Part shown: piece by piece, positions 1 to 10,382 of the stretch | Position numbering within the stretch: position 1 is the stretch's first letter | Layout: each line of letters begins with the position of its first letter | Origin: Oxytricha trifallax | Taxonomy: Eukaryota > Ciliophora > Spirotrichea > Sporadotrichida > Oxytrichidae | NCBI GenBank assembly: GCA_000711775.1 | Contig: ARYC01000201.1 | Location: forward strand, 62,001 to 126,000 | Length of the DNA stretch: 64,000 nucleotides | Direction: 5' to 3' | The notes under the pieces: model-generated | What the model saw: only the letters and a program-made list of their open reading frames with translations | Told to the model about the DNA's origin: nothing | Database searches by the model: none | Position numbers and translations under genes: made by a program

Positions 1-120
1 GACCACTAAAATTCAACTCATCTCTATAAATTTAATTTTTCTTTGAAATTTAAGCTTTTTAGTCATTAAAAAATAAACTATTAAGAATTTTCAGCTGCGA
101 ACATAAATCAGTAAGTTTCC

Positions 121-603
121 ATGCAGCAACAATCAGCAAACTAAATGGAGTCTCCATCACCTTAAATATAAAATAATTCTCAAATTATTGAAATTTAAAA
201 TTAATAAATGGAATAAAAAATTATGGAATTTCAAAACTAAGTTGAACTCCAATCAATCGTTAATACTGAAAATAGCAGAAGATTTAGAGAAATAGAGTAG
301 AAAATAATCAATGTATAGAGTGATGTCCAATAATTACGTGGAGATATCACATAAATGAGGGATGAGTAATCTTAATTGCGTGGAGATGTCTCATAAATGA
401 GGGATGATTAATCATAATTGCGTGGAGATGTCTCATAAATGAGGGATGAATAATCATAATTGCGTGGAGATGTCACTTAAATGAGGGAGGAGCTGTCATA
501 AATGAGGGAGGATTTCAAACTAATGCAAACTTAAATGGCTAATTTTATGGAATTTATGAAGAACAAATAAAGTCATAATTTTCTAGGTTAAGTTTGGAGG
601 TGA
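121..603 (+). CDS. Coiled-coil repeat protein, 160 aa, unknown function
   Basis: One uninterrupted frame from ATG 121 to TGA 601-603 when TAA/TAG are Gln; an earlier in-frame TGA lies about 65 bp upstream. The N-terminal third is Gln/Asn rich (starts MQQQSANQMESPSP). It is followed by a heptad-like stretch (about residues 50-140) built from a 14-residue repeat of the type QLRGDVSQMRDEQS (Leu and Met seven apart). The C-terminus is Met/Phe rich (MANFMEFMKNK). There is no signal peptide or membrane segment. The repeat unit is 42 bp, so the frame is kept across copies, which supports coding. It resembles the C-terminus of the 331-aa protein at 3403 (coiled coil, then a hydrophobic Met/Phe tail), so the two may be distant paralogues. 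No IES is visible. I do not recognise the family. It could be a one-segment host gene or a germline-limited gene. Confidence 0.6.
336..503 (+). repeat. 42-bp in-frame tandem repeat
   Basis: Copies start at about 336, 378, 420 and 462, each containing CGTGGAGATGTC and ATAAATGAGGGA; a shortened half copy follows. It encodes the 14-residue coiled-coil repeat of the ORF at 121. Confidence 0.9.
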
Positions 604-1196
604 TTCATTACCATTTGAAAGTATCTTGCTAATTACTTATATACTATACAATAATAATAAAACTAATATCAATGAAGCTGAAACAAATAGTGATTAGATA
701 AATAACTTTGGAAACTTAAATATATGATATAGTATTTTTAATTATAATTTTAAGGAGCTTAATTATAAATTGCAGTCTGATGTATTTCTTTTTCTATTCT
801 CTTAATTTATTTACTTATCAATTATTTAAGTTATATGTTTTGATCCTTGAATAAAAATAAAATTTATAGTAAAATTTATAAGGTTACGATTTATATTAAA
901 GTTACACAATCTATAAGGCATTAAAATAAACAGTTTTAAATCATTAATATTTTAATTGTAAATTAATTGGCTGTAACTCTAATACTTTTAAGATAAATTT
1001 ATGTAAAATTCTATAAAAAATAGAATTCGCCATTGATTTAATATTGTAGGAATACATTCGATTTGAGAAAATTATTAAAAATTAAATTTATTAAATATTA
1101 AAATTATGGATGTTATCAAATTCAAAGTGTCCCAAATTAAAATCTAAATTAGTTCTACGGTAGATCCCGTAATTTTATCTAGACCTTGCAATTATA
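604..1196. other. AT-rich stretch without a recognisable gene
   Basis: I see no long frame, RNA gene or repeat here apart from general A/T richness. Confidence 0.6.

Positions 1197-1253
<57 letters not shown>
1197..1253. repeat. (TAA)n microsatellite
   Basis: About 19 uninterrupted TAA/AAT triplets immediately downstream (3') of the minus-strand gene block. Confidence 0.95.
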
Positions 1254-1314
1254 TAGATCACATTGAGGTCTCTGGGGACCCCCGATCTAGATTGCTTTTT
1301 AGTGCAAATAAGGG

Positions 1315-1980
1315 TCAAGCCCTATTAGTTAGTTGGAGATTATCTCCTGTATATTGATCTTCATCTTTTTCTGTTGTTTCTTCTTTTTCCCCCTCTGGGT
1401 TTTCCTCTGCCTTTGCCGCTTCTTTTGTTGTTTCTTCTCTTTCTGCCTCCTTTTCTTGGTCCATTATGTAGAATTTGGACTGTTTCTCCCATATCTCTGA
1501 ATTTGAAATAGGAGTCGAAGTGTTTGACATTCATGGAGAATTTTAGCTTTTTTTTTGCTATCAACTCCTTGCATTTTGTGGTAATGAGTTGTGTGAAATC
1601 GCTTTTCAGGAAGTAGGTGTGTTTTTGGAGGCATTTGACAAAGATTTCTGCTTTGTTGAGGTGGTCGTGGTAGTCTGCTGATATTGAGACGCAGCTGAGT
1701 TCATTAGCTGCGACGTTCTTCATTATGATAAGTAAAATATGTATGTAGTATTCAAGTACCACGTTGGATAATTCTTCCATGTCTCCAAGTTTCTCTTATA
1801 TGTCTTTCTTAAGAGTAGCATCTCTTTTGTCATACCACGTTTTGAGTGTGGCTTTGGAAATGTCTGTGAATAGTGTATCTGTGACTTGGGCGAGCTTTTT
1901 AATTTGTTTGTAGACTGTTGTGTTTATGGAGTTGAGCCAAATTGATATGCAAGATTCTCTAGTGTCGAACCTTTGAATGA
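1315..1980 (-). CDS. Unknown germline gene, C-terminal block
   Basis: On the minus strand a frame runs from about 1980 through RFDTRESCISIWLNSI, TWYDKRDATLKKD and DHLNKAEIFVKC to about 1545. There a nine-A run (on the coding strand) is followed by a switch of the plausible frame. Past it the most protein-like frame is acidic (KEAEREETTKEAAK) and ends at TGA 1315-1317. The overlapping Lys/Arg-rich frame looks like its shadow. TAA occurs as Gln inside. No known domain is recognised. With the block at 2110-2870 this would be one gene of roughly 550 codons interrupted at 1981-2109. The frame change in the homopolymer could be a sequencing slip, a real frameshift (decay), or a small unseen IES. 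It may be a germline-limited gene or mobile-element protein. Confidence 0.45.
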
Positions 1981-2083
1981 GTTCAGCCTTAGTGATAGTC
2001 TATATATCTTTAGACTTATTAACTTATTAATTATAAGTATAATTTAAATCGTTACTATTTAATAGTAATTATTAAGGCTGAAC
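1981..2083. repeat. Inverted-repeat bounded spacer, candidate IES
   Basis: GTTCAGCCTTA at 1981-1991 is repeated inverted as TAAGGCTGAAC at 2073-2083. The 81 bp between are AT-rich and lie between the two coding blocks of the minus-strand gene. It could be a foldback-type IES; the pointer is not resolved. Confidence 0.4.
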
Positions 2084-2109
2084 CTTAATTTCTTAATTCC
2101 CTATTTAGT

Positions 2110-2870
2110 ACCCCCTCTTACCGATGACGTATTTGACGTTTGCATCTTCGCAAATTTTTCGGTAGTGATTCCTTAGTACTTCTGAGAATTCGGACTAGGA
2201 GTCTATGTAGTAGGTGTGTTGGCCAGAGTCGTCTTTTTCTGACTGTGCCTTGTCGTAAAGGTCGTATTCGATCTGTTCCTCAGTTGAGCTCCAGTCTTCT
2301 TCATTTTCTGAGTACAAGACCTTCTTTGTTATTAGCCTACTGTTTCTGTTAGTGTCGTTAAGGTTGTTTTAATACTCTCTGTATTGTTTTTCAAATTCTT
2401 CCAACTCTTTTTAGTGTTGGGCATCCCTGATGACATATTTGTCAAGTAGGGTTGGGGGGGGTGTTGTTGGCTCTTTTTGTAGTGGGGGTGGGGCTGCTAC
2501 ATTTTGTTTTAGTGTAGTAGGTCCTTCTATCTTTGTTTGAGGTCTAATGAACTTGTTATTGATGGCTACTAGTCTTAACATTTGGAAAAGTTATTGAGTC
2601 CAAAGTTGTATTTGGTCGTCTTTGTTCTCCGTGACGTATTAAAGTTTGGTTAAGTGAATTTGGAACTGGTTGAGTGTGTTAGAGCCTTTTCTCACTAATT
2701 TTCTTGAGATGAATGTGAGGATTTCAAGAATGTGTAGGCCCCATTGGTCTTTGTTAGTTTTTATAATATCAATGGTAAATTATGCTAGGTGATGTGTTTA
2801 GTTGTTCTCTACATCTCCTTAGATGATATCTCGTTAAGTTTTGTTCAGTATACCTATTCTGTGTTTCTTA
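2110..2870 (-). CDS. Unknown germline gene, N-terminal block
   Basis: A continuous TGA-free minus-strand frame of about 250 codons with many TAA/TAG Gln codons. Landmarks in order are QWGLHILEILTFISRKL, a helical region, a proline-rich segment (AAPPPLQKEPTTPPPTLLD), charged helices (KELEEFEKQYREYQNN) and an acidic stretch (YSENEEDWSSTEEQ). It ends near KYVIGKRGY, where GTAAGAGG could be a splice donor or the start of an IES. No start codon is assigned. I do not recognise the family. The codon pattern and charge distribution look like a genuine soluble protein, not random DNA. Confidence 0.5.
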
Positions 2871-3402
2871 TTTAATATTACTTTTAATTACTTCTTGCTA
2901 TTATAATTATTCCTAAATCTTCTCAGAAAGCGAGATATTTAGATTTTGAGCTCACTCCCAAAAATATAATAATAGATTTTTCTCACTTGGGAGCACTTTG
3001 AAGGAGAGATAAAATCAATATAAGCAAAAACACACATCGTCTCATTTTTATTGTGCTATCCAGAGAATATAATATTGACAGGGTTTTGGGAAATTTTCCA
3101 AAAATATAATTGAAGGTAATTAATATTTGATAAATTTTAATTAATTTTCAAAATAGAATGTATTGCTCCAATAATAAAGTGAAAATAATTTTATTTATTT
3201 TATTTTAAAGTATTACCCATAATTAGTTTATTTTTTGAAATTGAATTAATATCTAACAAAATTGTTTGATAATTTTTATCCTTAAATATTCCTAAATTTT
3301 AGCCAAAACTATTTTTGATATTTGAATTTTCAAATAAACAATGTATTTTATAGTTTGTAATTTATGGAGAATTATTAGTCAGAAACAAGATTAATTATCA
3401 AA
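2871..3402. other. AT-rich spacer between divergent ORFs
   Basis: No gene is seen. It contains one isolated telomere-like GGGTTTTGGG at 3081-3090 and lies between the divergent genes at 2870 (minus) and 3403 (plus), so promoters may be here. Confidence 0.5.
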
Positions 3403-4398
3403 ATGTTAAAGTTTGATGATTTATAACAAAACTTTGAATCCAAAAATTATTTCAAATTTAATGGCTTCGTTAATTAAACTAATATTGAAAAAATTTTGAG
3501 TAAAAGCTCAATATTTACATCTGCTAAAGCTAAAAGAATAATTGACTGTTATAATTAGAAGCTATTGATGAAAAAGGTCACACTTACTCGCAATTAAGTC
3601 AAACTAGATATAGATCCAATCACAGAGTTACCACTGAACTAACCTAATAAAGTTGACAACAGGAAAAATTCAATCAACTTCAATTAAATCAGAAAAATTT
3701 CAAAGTCATCGATTGAAGACTTCAGCCAAGAAACATATAAAAAGAAGATTCAGGAATTTCTGGAAAACATAAAATCTAAATAATCATCTAGTGTAAACTA
3801 GGTTGCATCTCAAGGTTAGAGGTAGTAGCAAAGTGTTAAATGTGAAGAAGATACTTAAGTTAATTTGGATGAATTATAAAACCTACCTGGTGATTTAAAA
3901 TAAAACATTCATCAATAAATTAATTCTCAAGAAATTATGTAAATGTCAAAAAGTCCCCACAACAGCTCTTAACAACTAGCAGAGCAATTTAATGATATTC
4001 TACCTTCTTAACTCAACTTCATTTTTAAATTTTCATTGAAATTCAAGTTAGAGAGTAGTAAAAGTATTGTATTTCCATAATCTCCTTCACTTCAGAACTC
4101 AGTTCAAGAAAACCTATAAAATCATGAATCAGAGTAATAGATTTAACCGATGGGATTGCAGCACCAAAGAAACCCAAACCCTCAAAATTAATAAATGTAA
4201 AGAACCTCAAAGTATCAATTCTTACTTAACAAAATCATTTAATTAGAGTAGAACTAACAAGAATTAAAGCAGAACTAATAGGAATTAAATCAGAACTAAA
4301 AGGATTTTAAGCAGGAAATACTAGCAGAGATGGAGATTATGAATGCTAAGATGGATTTAATATTGGAATTTATATAAAGTAAATTTTAAATATAATGA
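3403..4398 (+). CDS. Coiled-coil protein, 331 aa, unknown function
   Basis: ATG 3403 to TGA 4396-4398 is one frame with about 40 TAA/TAG Gln codons and no TGA, which is very unlikely by chance at this length. The N-terminal half is mixed, with Lys and Ser patches (SKSSIEDFSQETYKKK). The middle is Gln/Ser/Asn rich. From about residue 265 a short repeat with a seven-residue spacing (QNQQELK, QNQQELN, QNQKDFK) leads into a Met/Ile/Leu-rich helix (EILAEMEIMNAKMDLILEF). The layout matches the ORF at 121 and suggests a small gene family. There is no signal peptide, membrane segment or known domain. No IES is needed. It is either a one-segment gene or germline-limited; RNA data would decide. Confidence 0.6.
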
Positions 4399-4993
4399 AT
4401 GAAAACAATACGAGATTCATCATATTTTAGAAGTGAATCTTTACTAATTAAATATGAGAGACCACTATATAATTTATGAAATTAATGAAATGAAGCTATA
4501 ATGATAATATATTGATAGAAGATAAAATAAATTTAATTAGTTAAGAATAAATTTAAGTTGATATTCAACATTGCTCTCAGTTACTTATTTTTTATAATCT
4601 CATGATTTATTTACTTATCAATTATTTATTTATCAATTATTTCTATTTAATTAATTGATCCTTGATATAATCATAATCAAAACTATAATATATTTGATTT
4701 TATATGTGTCTTTTAACTCAGAATTAAATAAGTATTAATGATTGAAATTTAGATTATTTTTACTCATTAATTATATTTTGCATTTAACATTTCGATATAT
4801 CTGTTAAAAATATGTCTAAATTTTAATCACATATTATATTTTATATCTTGATTAAATCTTTAAAATTTTCAGTTTAATCTACAAATTAAAGTCCTTAATA
4901 TAAGCACATTCTTACAAATTGAAAACTAAATTAAATAATGAAAATATAAACTTAATCCATAAAATAGTATATATATTTTATAAAAATTCATTT
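4399..4993. other. AT-rich stretch, nothing recognised
   Basis: No long TGA-free frame with protein-like composition is seen on either strand. Confidence 0.55.
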
Positions 4994-5203
4994 TCAATAT
5001 ACTCTGACTTTCATGTCTGGGTCCTCCTCGTCAGCTGTTTAATCAAGTCCTGGGGATGACTATCCAGATTTAGTAGAAATTACTGAGTAGTTACTAGAAT
5101 TAGCTTTGTGGTTACCTGAGTGCCCATTCCCATTAGTATGATTATCATCTGAAGACTACTGGTCAATTTCAATTGTTGCACTTTCTACAGATGGAATCAG
5201 TCG
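4994..5203 (-). CDS. Orphan 3' coding segment (Ser/Asn/acidic tail)
   Basis: A minus-strand frame of about 69 codons from 5203 to TGA 4994-4996. It has Ser/Asn/His-rich sequence (SSDDNHTNGNGHSGNHKANS) and an acidic end (DEEDPDMKVRVY). It looks like a disordered C-terminal tail encoded by one germline segment. The nearest upstream gene on this strand is the SLC66A2-like gene, which already has its own TGA at 5793. This could be an alternative or additional last segment of that gene, or belong to another gene. Assignment is open. Confidence 0.35.
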
Positions 5204-5792
5204 AAATATTACAAAATCGTCAATTTTAATAAATTTCTTATAATTCATTGATATTATATATATATATCATTCTCCAAACATAATTACAATGATTTTGGCT
5301 ATAAATTTAATTGATTTTTTATTTAAATATAAATATAATTCTAATTGTAATTGTTATATTAAAATAAATATAGTATTTATTGAAAAACTTTAATACAATA
5401 TGATATCAAATTTACTCACTGTTTTATTTAATTGTTAAATAAATATTTTGATACTATGAGATAAATTTATATTAAAGATTAGTTACTTTTATAAGTATAT
5501 AATTTGAAAATTGTTCATGTTTTACCTAATGAATAAATTAAATTTATATAGATTAAAAACTAATTTCATTTCTTTTTTCACATTAAATAAAATATTGTTA
5601 AAGATATAATTATTTACATTAATAAAACAACTTCGATCAATTAGCAAAAATGAATAAAATTTAACAATAAATTCTCAATAATATTTTATTTAATTATTAA
5701 TCAAGAAGATTTATAATATTTTTAATATTTTTATAAATAATATTATATATATGTTTCTTTGTATTTAAGTATGATTTTTATTCACAATTTCT
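5204..5792. other. AT-rich spacer, nothing recognised
   Basis: Very AT-rich sequence with no credible coding frame. Confidence 0.55.
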
Positions 5793-7012
5793 TCACTATT
5801 TTGATTGAATGTTTTGACCAACTGCTGAACTCTTGTTTTAAGTCTCGCTTTTGTTATTTCTGTACAGCCAGAATTGTGAAAGAATGCAAATATCGGTGCA
5901 AATTTGGAAGAACGCACAGCATACCAAGGCGATGGGACTATTGTTTGAGGCATAGTAGCTGAATTTATACAGATCACCACAAAGCCATATCAAAATCAAG
6001 ATAACTGCGAGACCCTGTGTGTTCTTTCTTTGATAGTTCAGCCAGAATTGTGGGACACCGAGTAATGCCTCAATTCCAGAAGATAAGAAACTTATGGCTG
6101 TCACATACATAGGGAATTATTTGAGCAAAAGAGTCATTGCCAAGATCACTAGAGTTAACGCACCAATATATACCAAATAAGTTGAAAATTGATTCCAGTA
6201 CCAGAAAGATTCTTCGAGTTCCTCGGGTTGATGTTGGATCTATTCACTGTCTGCGGTAGTGTCTATAATTGAAGATGGTGAGGAATTAATTAGGCTGATT
6301 TGATCGTCATTAATGGGATCTATTAGCGGATTAAATTTAAAATTTGCATAGCCAAATTTAACTGAGTATACTTACTTAACAAGTTTGAACCTTTTCTTAG
6401 CTTTTTCTTGTCCTTGCTTGGAGTACCTCTATCTGAAGAGTTTGTCTCTTATTATTCCACTTCAACTTAGTCGAATTTTAGTTTTTAGTTTTAGAGTCTA
6501 ATTGACACCCAGAGATAGAGCAATACGAACTATTACAAATTTAATCTCAGAATTTATTCATTTAAACTTAGATTCATCGATTTATTTGATGAAATTTATG
6601 AATCTGAGATTAATAAATGACGTAAACTTACCTAACATAGCACCATCAACATAGCTGCTATCAAAAGAACCTCAGAGAATCTAGCTACATACCTAAAATA
6701 AATGTTGTATTAGACTTTCCAATCATTTTGTAACAAATTTTTATGTCTTACCACCAGAATATTCTAAGAATGTTTGCTGTAAGTAAAATTAAGCACACAA
6801 GTGGCGAGAAACCATCTGAGTTTTGTTCTTTCTTCATCTTGAAACCTTGAATTATAAATCCAATGCAGGGTCCCATTATCATACCTGCAATAAAATTTTG
6901 ATTTAGAAATTCATGGAAATTTATATAGAATTTTATATGACATACCTGCATCATTAATGTGGTTTAAAGCGAATTAAGACGCATTGTAAACTGAATTTGT
7001 ACTTCCTCCCAT
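5793..7012 (-). CDS. SLC66A2: PQ-loop repeat membrane protein, SLC66A2 (PQLC1) type
   Basis: Starts at ATG 7012 (MGGSTNSVYNAS) and ends at TGA 5793-5795. Pieces in order: first PQ-loop region (IMGPCIGFIIQGFKMKK, then SDGFSPLVCLILLTANILR, matching the human PQLC1 pattern FAPLVSLVLLIANILR); a transmembrane piece (ARFSEVLLIAAMLM); a charged cytosolic loop with Ser/Asp/Lys; FWYWNQFSTYLVYIGALT; and the second PQ-loop (GVPQFWLNYQRKNTQG) followed by IWLCGDLYKFSYYASNNS. About seven membrane segments are expected. The family includes lysosomal or Golgi transport and lipid-scramblase-associated proteins; the substrate here is unknown. The gene is not scrambled. It has a GT-AG intron after the residues FWW (about 6695-6752) and a second small intervening sequence at 6885-6945. 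Family assignment is firm. Confidence 0.85.
6885..6945 (-). other. 61-nt intervening sequence: intron or IES
   Basis: It is bounded by the 10-bp direct repeat CATACCTGCA (6880-6889 and 6941-6950). It also has a perfect donor/acceptor (G|GTATG, TTGCAG|G) on the coding strand. Both splicing and pointer-guided deletion give the same joined sequence. Confidence 0.7.
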
Positions 7013-7264
7013 ATTTATTTGTGTTTTAGTATTAATAATTAGATTTTCTAGTAAAAGTATATTAATAAATTGTTTCTTATCCATAGTTACTAATATTCAA
7101 TGTTAAATCCAAAATTATTACATAATTTTTCATATAAATCGTTAGAGAACTATTAATATATTTTGTATACTTTTTAATAGACTGTCTCTCATCATTATAA
7201 TCAAGCTTACCGTGTCCCCTCGCTATATAATATTCTCAGTAAATCATAAAACATTAAAGCGTTT
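7013..7264. other. Spacer between SLC66A2 start and the BTB gene block
   Basis: AT-rich sequence; it should hold the 5' flank of the SLC66A2-like gene and the 3' edge of the scrambled gene block. No motif recognised. Confidence 0.5.
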
Positions 7265-7272
7265 ATCATATA
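7265..7272 (-). other. Pointer copy 1 (ATATGATA-type, 8 bp) joining scrambled halves
   Basis: TATATGAT on the coding strand occurs here and at 10265-10272. Recombination between them would attach the N-terminal half to the C-terminal half. The join falls inside a reconstituted 38-nt GT-AG intron. Confidence 0.6.
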
Positions 7273-8660
7273 AAACTTACCCCACCTGAGACAAGCAAGA
7301 TATAGTTAAATCTCTTCAAGTCCATCATACAAGCTATCTCTCTTCAATATTAAAGCCATGAGTTCCTTATGCAAACCAATTATACTTTCACTTTCAAGTA
7401 CTTCAACAGTGTGTTAATCTATGAATTCCAGACACATTTCATTATATATAAATATAATAGTTACTATATTGAAAAGAAACAAGATTATCTTTTTTCTAAA
7501 TGATTCATAATAATTTATATATAAATATCCTGACACATTTTCTGTATTTCTGGAATGTCAACGACATAGGAATCGTAAAATAACTTGAGCACTTGAGTTA
7601 TGCACCGTGGATCCGTATGTATAGCTTTTTACATAAAAGATTAAGCCGCCTTCCCAAATTCCTCTTTTGCACCTCTTATGCTATACTAGTCTGCAGCTTG
7701 AATCAGTGGCACAAGAATATCATATAAACATACTTTAAATATATATTAATTACTCCAATGCATTATTGACTAGATAATAATTATAAAAAACTATATAAAT
7801 TAAATATGATAAATATCAGTATCAATTTGGACGAAACCAGTATAAATAAACTAGAGAAGGCATTTGAATATTTTTGGTTAAATATTAGGTATGGTTATTT
7901 CTCTACGATTCCCTTCTACAAAAGGGCCATAGAACATTTTAGAGAAAACTTCTGAACTTGCAGCCAATATTATAATTATATTAAATAACAATTTTACCCT
8001 GATCCTGACTTACTTAGTAAAAAATTATGTTAAAAATGTATAATTTAATTAAAGCCAATATTTATCGATGAGAGAATATCTTTTCAACATAAGGAGCAGT
8101 TCCAGCTACAATTACCACATCAGAAAATTCTTCAGAAAATAGGATTTATTTGAGGTTCTTAGCAATAATCTAAGAATTGTCTACTTTATACTTGAAATTT
8201 ATCAAGTCAACTATAAAAAAATGATGTTAATATTATGAAATTTTTGTTTTAAATTTTTTTTGATGTAGATAAGATAAAGTGCATATGATTGTGAAATTTA
8301 AGAAAAGATTTTATCTCGTCAAATATTCAAAGAGTAAAAAAAAGTAATTTAATAAAAGATAATAAGTATAAATTGAGAATCTCTATAAATTAACTAACCT
8401 TCTTCTTTGGATTCTTCTGTCAAATTATTGCTATTTGAATTCTGCTGCTAAAACGATATATCCCTATGATTAATTTATTAAGATTATTTGCTATCTATCA
8501 ACAAAGAATATATCAATGTTAAACCATAATTTATTTATATCAACAAATTTTTACTGACTTACTATTATTAATAGTTGTTTCCATTGTTATAAGAAGCCCC
8601 GTAACTTGAGACACTAATCAAACTGGGAGAGTGATTTAGGTTTTACTATTGTTAGTCCAT
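7265..8660 (-). CDS. BTB-BACK-SPRY protein, N-terminal half (scrambled)
   Basis: Starts at ATG 8660 (MDQQQQNLNHSPSLISVSSY). A Gln/Asn/Ser-rich leader is followed by the BTB domain in several segments: EEFSDVVIVAGTAPYVEKIF-SHR, then ASSEVFSKMFYGPFVEG with REITIP, then IQAADQYSIRGAKEEFGKAA. The start of the BACK domain comes next (EFIDQHTVEVLESESIIGLH-KEL, KRDSLYDGLEEI), ending at CLRWG next to a GTAAGT donor (7280). This is exactly where BACK domains continue into a second helical half, which is missing here and found at 10150-10250. BTB-BACK proteins often act as Cullin-3 substrate adaptors. The other half of the gene lies upstream on the same strand, so the germline order is C-terminal half then N-terminal half. 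Confidence 0.8.
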
Positions 8661-8831
8661 TATAAATATTTTTATCAGAATAGTTTATAATTTAAATTAT
8701 TAATAATTACATTTGATTGTGATTTCAAAAAATATATAGAATTACTTCTTGTTATTGAAAATCAATCATCATTTTATTATCAATATATTAATAAAATTGA
8801 ATGTTTATAAGAATTATCTATAATTAATAAA
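8661..8831. other. Boundary between the two halves of the scrambled gene
   Basis: 171 bp between the stop of the C-terminal half (8832) and the start codon of the N-terminal half (8660). It probably carries both the 3' and 5' untranslated ends of the future macronuclear chromosome. No telomere-like repeat is present. Confidence 0.5.
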
Positions 8832-10272
8832 TCAAATTGAATCTCTGTGGCTTCTATTACTGCCGAGTGGGTGGCTTCCTCCTGCATTATTATTTGACAT
8901 ATTATTAAACACACTACTTGTTATAACAATAGTATTTTCACTTTTTATTCATGATAAAACACATAATTTTATGTATAAACATTACATGATTTTACAAATA
9001 GCATTACCAGAATAGCTGCCTGTGTTCCCACCTCCACTAACCCTGACATTTTCATTAAATCCACTACTACTACTACTATTCAAATTAGTGTAAGTGATTT
9101 GCTACTGTTGTTGCTATATTTATGTAGCACCCCCTCCACTGACATTAGAGCTAGTCCCAGTAACCACACTCCCTTGTAAGGGTGATGATGAATTATCCAA
9201 CTGCAACTATTGTTGAAAGTTACTATTCACATGAATCTGGTTTGCTAAAACACTGGTGTTACTGGTAGATGATGAGGATGTGGCATTTTTCTAGTTTAAG
9301 AGACTGTTGTTTGTTAGGAGAGTTATCTTTTAGCCTTTCAAGAGACTTATGCAGGGACTCACTGGGCCTTTGACGTTTTCATAGGCGATACCCAGAGATA
9401 TTCCATTCTTTGTGAATTCCAATCTGCCTGTGTTTAAGTCTACAATCACTCCAATTACATCTCCTCTTATATTAAAAAATTTAACTTGAACTAATTACGA
9501 TTAGTGAATGGGATTTTAATATTTTATAATTGAGATTACTTTTCTTTTAAAAAATAATCTCCTCTCCTTGACCCTTATATATAGTCTTCAGGAATATTTT
9601 TATTTATTTTCTGTCCACTGAGGCACATCATACCCCATTCTTTGGCGGTGAATCCTAAATGATTTTATAAGTTTATGGGGGGACCAGTTTATGGCACAGC
9701 AGCCACTCCCACAATAATCTACCAAGTATTTGAAGATGCTAGCATGTTCAGTTCAATCTACACTTCAAATTTATGAATAAAATTTAGGAAAAACGATATT
9801 GCCATTTATATGGATGCTAAATTTATGTGTGCCAGATCTCCAAATGACATTCCCGACTATTTTCTCCCAATCATAATGGCATCCGTGAGCAGTCTTGAAG
9901 TTATTCGAGAGCAATATATGTGGGCCGTGATGCTCCTTAGACCAGCACCATGGCACCTCTGATCCATATCTATGTCTAAATTTATCTGATTTATCTTGCT
10001 TGAAACAGTCTGGTGCTGCTTAAAAAGCCATCGCAACATATAAATCATGTTTCTCAATCAAGTCTATTTATATTAATTAGTAATCAGATAATTATCTTGA
10101 AATTAAGATTGAAGTGATGATTATTGTTTAAATATCTTACTAGATGGTTCGATTCTTTGTATGATAATTTCAGCTGGTATCAAAGGCAGTCTCACATACT
10201 TCAAGATTTCTATTAAGTCTTCCTTTTATTGCTGGTTTATACCTGATATGTCAAACTGTCTCTCATCATATA
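8832..10272 (-). CDS. BTB-BACK-SPRY protein, C-terminal half (scrambled)
   Basis: Begins near 10272 with the end of a BACK domain (KEDLIEILKYVRLPLIPAEI). Then comes a SPRY domain over several segments: VPWCWSKEHHGPHILLSNN, HDWEKIVGNVIWRSGTHKF with IHING, MWVGVAAVP, EWGMMCLSGQKINKNIPEDY, and GDVIGVIVDLNTGRLEFTKN with GISLGIAYENVKGPVSPCI. A Gln/Ser/Asn-rich tail ends at TGA 8832-8834 (GSNRSHRDSI). The last join, by a TAATGC pointer across 8890-9006, keeps frame. SPRY domains bind protein partners, so the assembled protein would be a BTB adaptor with a SPRY recognition domain. Reading order on the minus strand puts this half before the half that carries the start codon. Confidence 0.8.
8890..9006 (-). 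other. IES with 6-bp pointer TAATGC
   Basis: GCATTA (plus strand) at 8884-8889 and 9001-9006. Removing 117 bp joins GSYSGNA directly to GGSHPLG in frame and leads to the stop. Confidence 0.75.
10265..10272 (-). other. Pointer copy 2 joining scrambled halves
   Basis: Second copy of the 8-bp repeat at 7265-7272. It precedes the rest of the split intron, whose acceptor (ATATCAG) ends at 10243. Confidence 0.6.
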
Positions 10273-10382
10273 TTTAAAAAAAAACTTATTTATCTACTCT
10301 CATAATTGTTAATAGCATTTACTAAATCATAAGTTTAATATTAATTTATAATAAATACCTTAGAAAACAATACTTAAATAAA

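Noticed and set aside
1361-1530. Lys/Arg/Gly-rich frame resembling an RNA-binding tail
   Set aside because: It is the offset reading of a Glu/Lys-rich frame that has better composition and ends cleanly at TGA 1315.
3081-3090. GGGTTTTGGG as a TBE end
   Set aside because: One short motif with no matching terminal repeat or TBE genes nearby.
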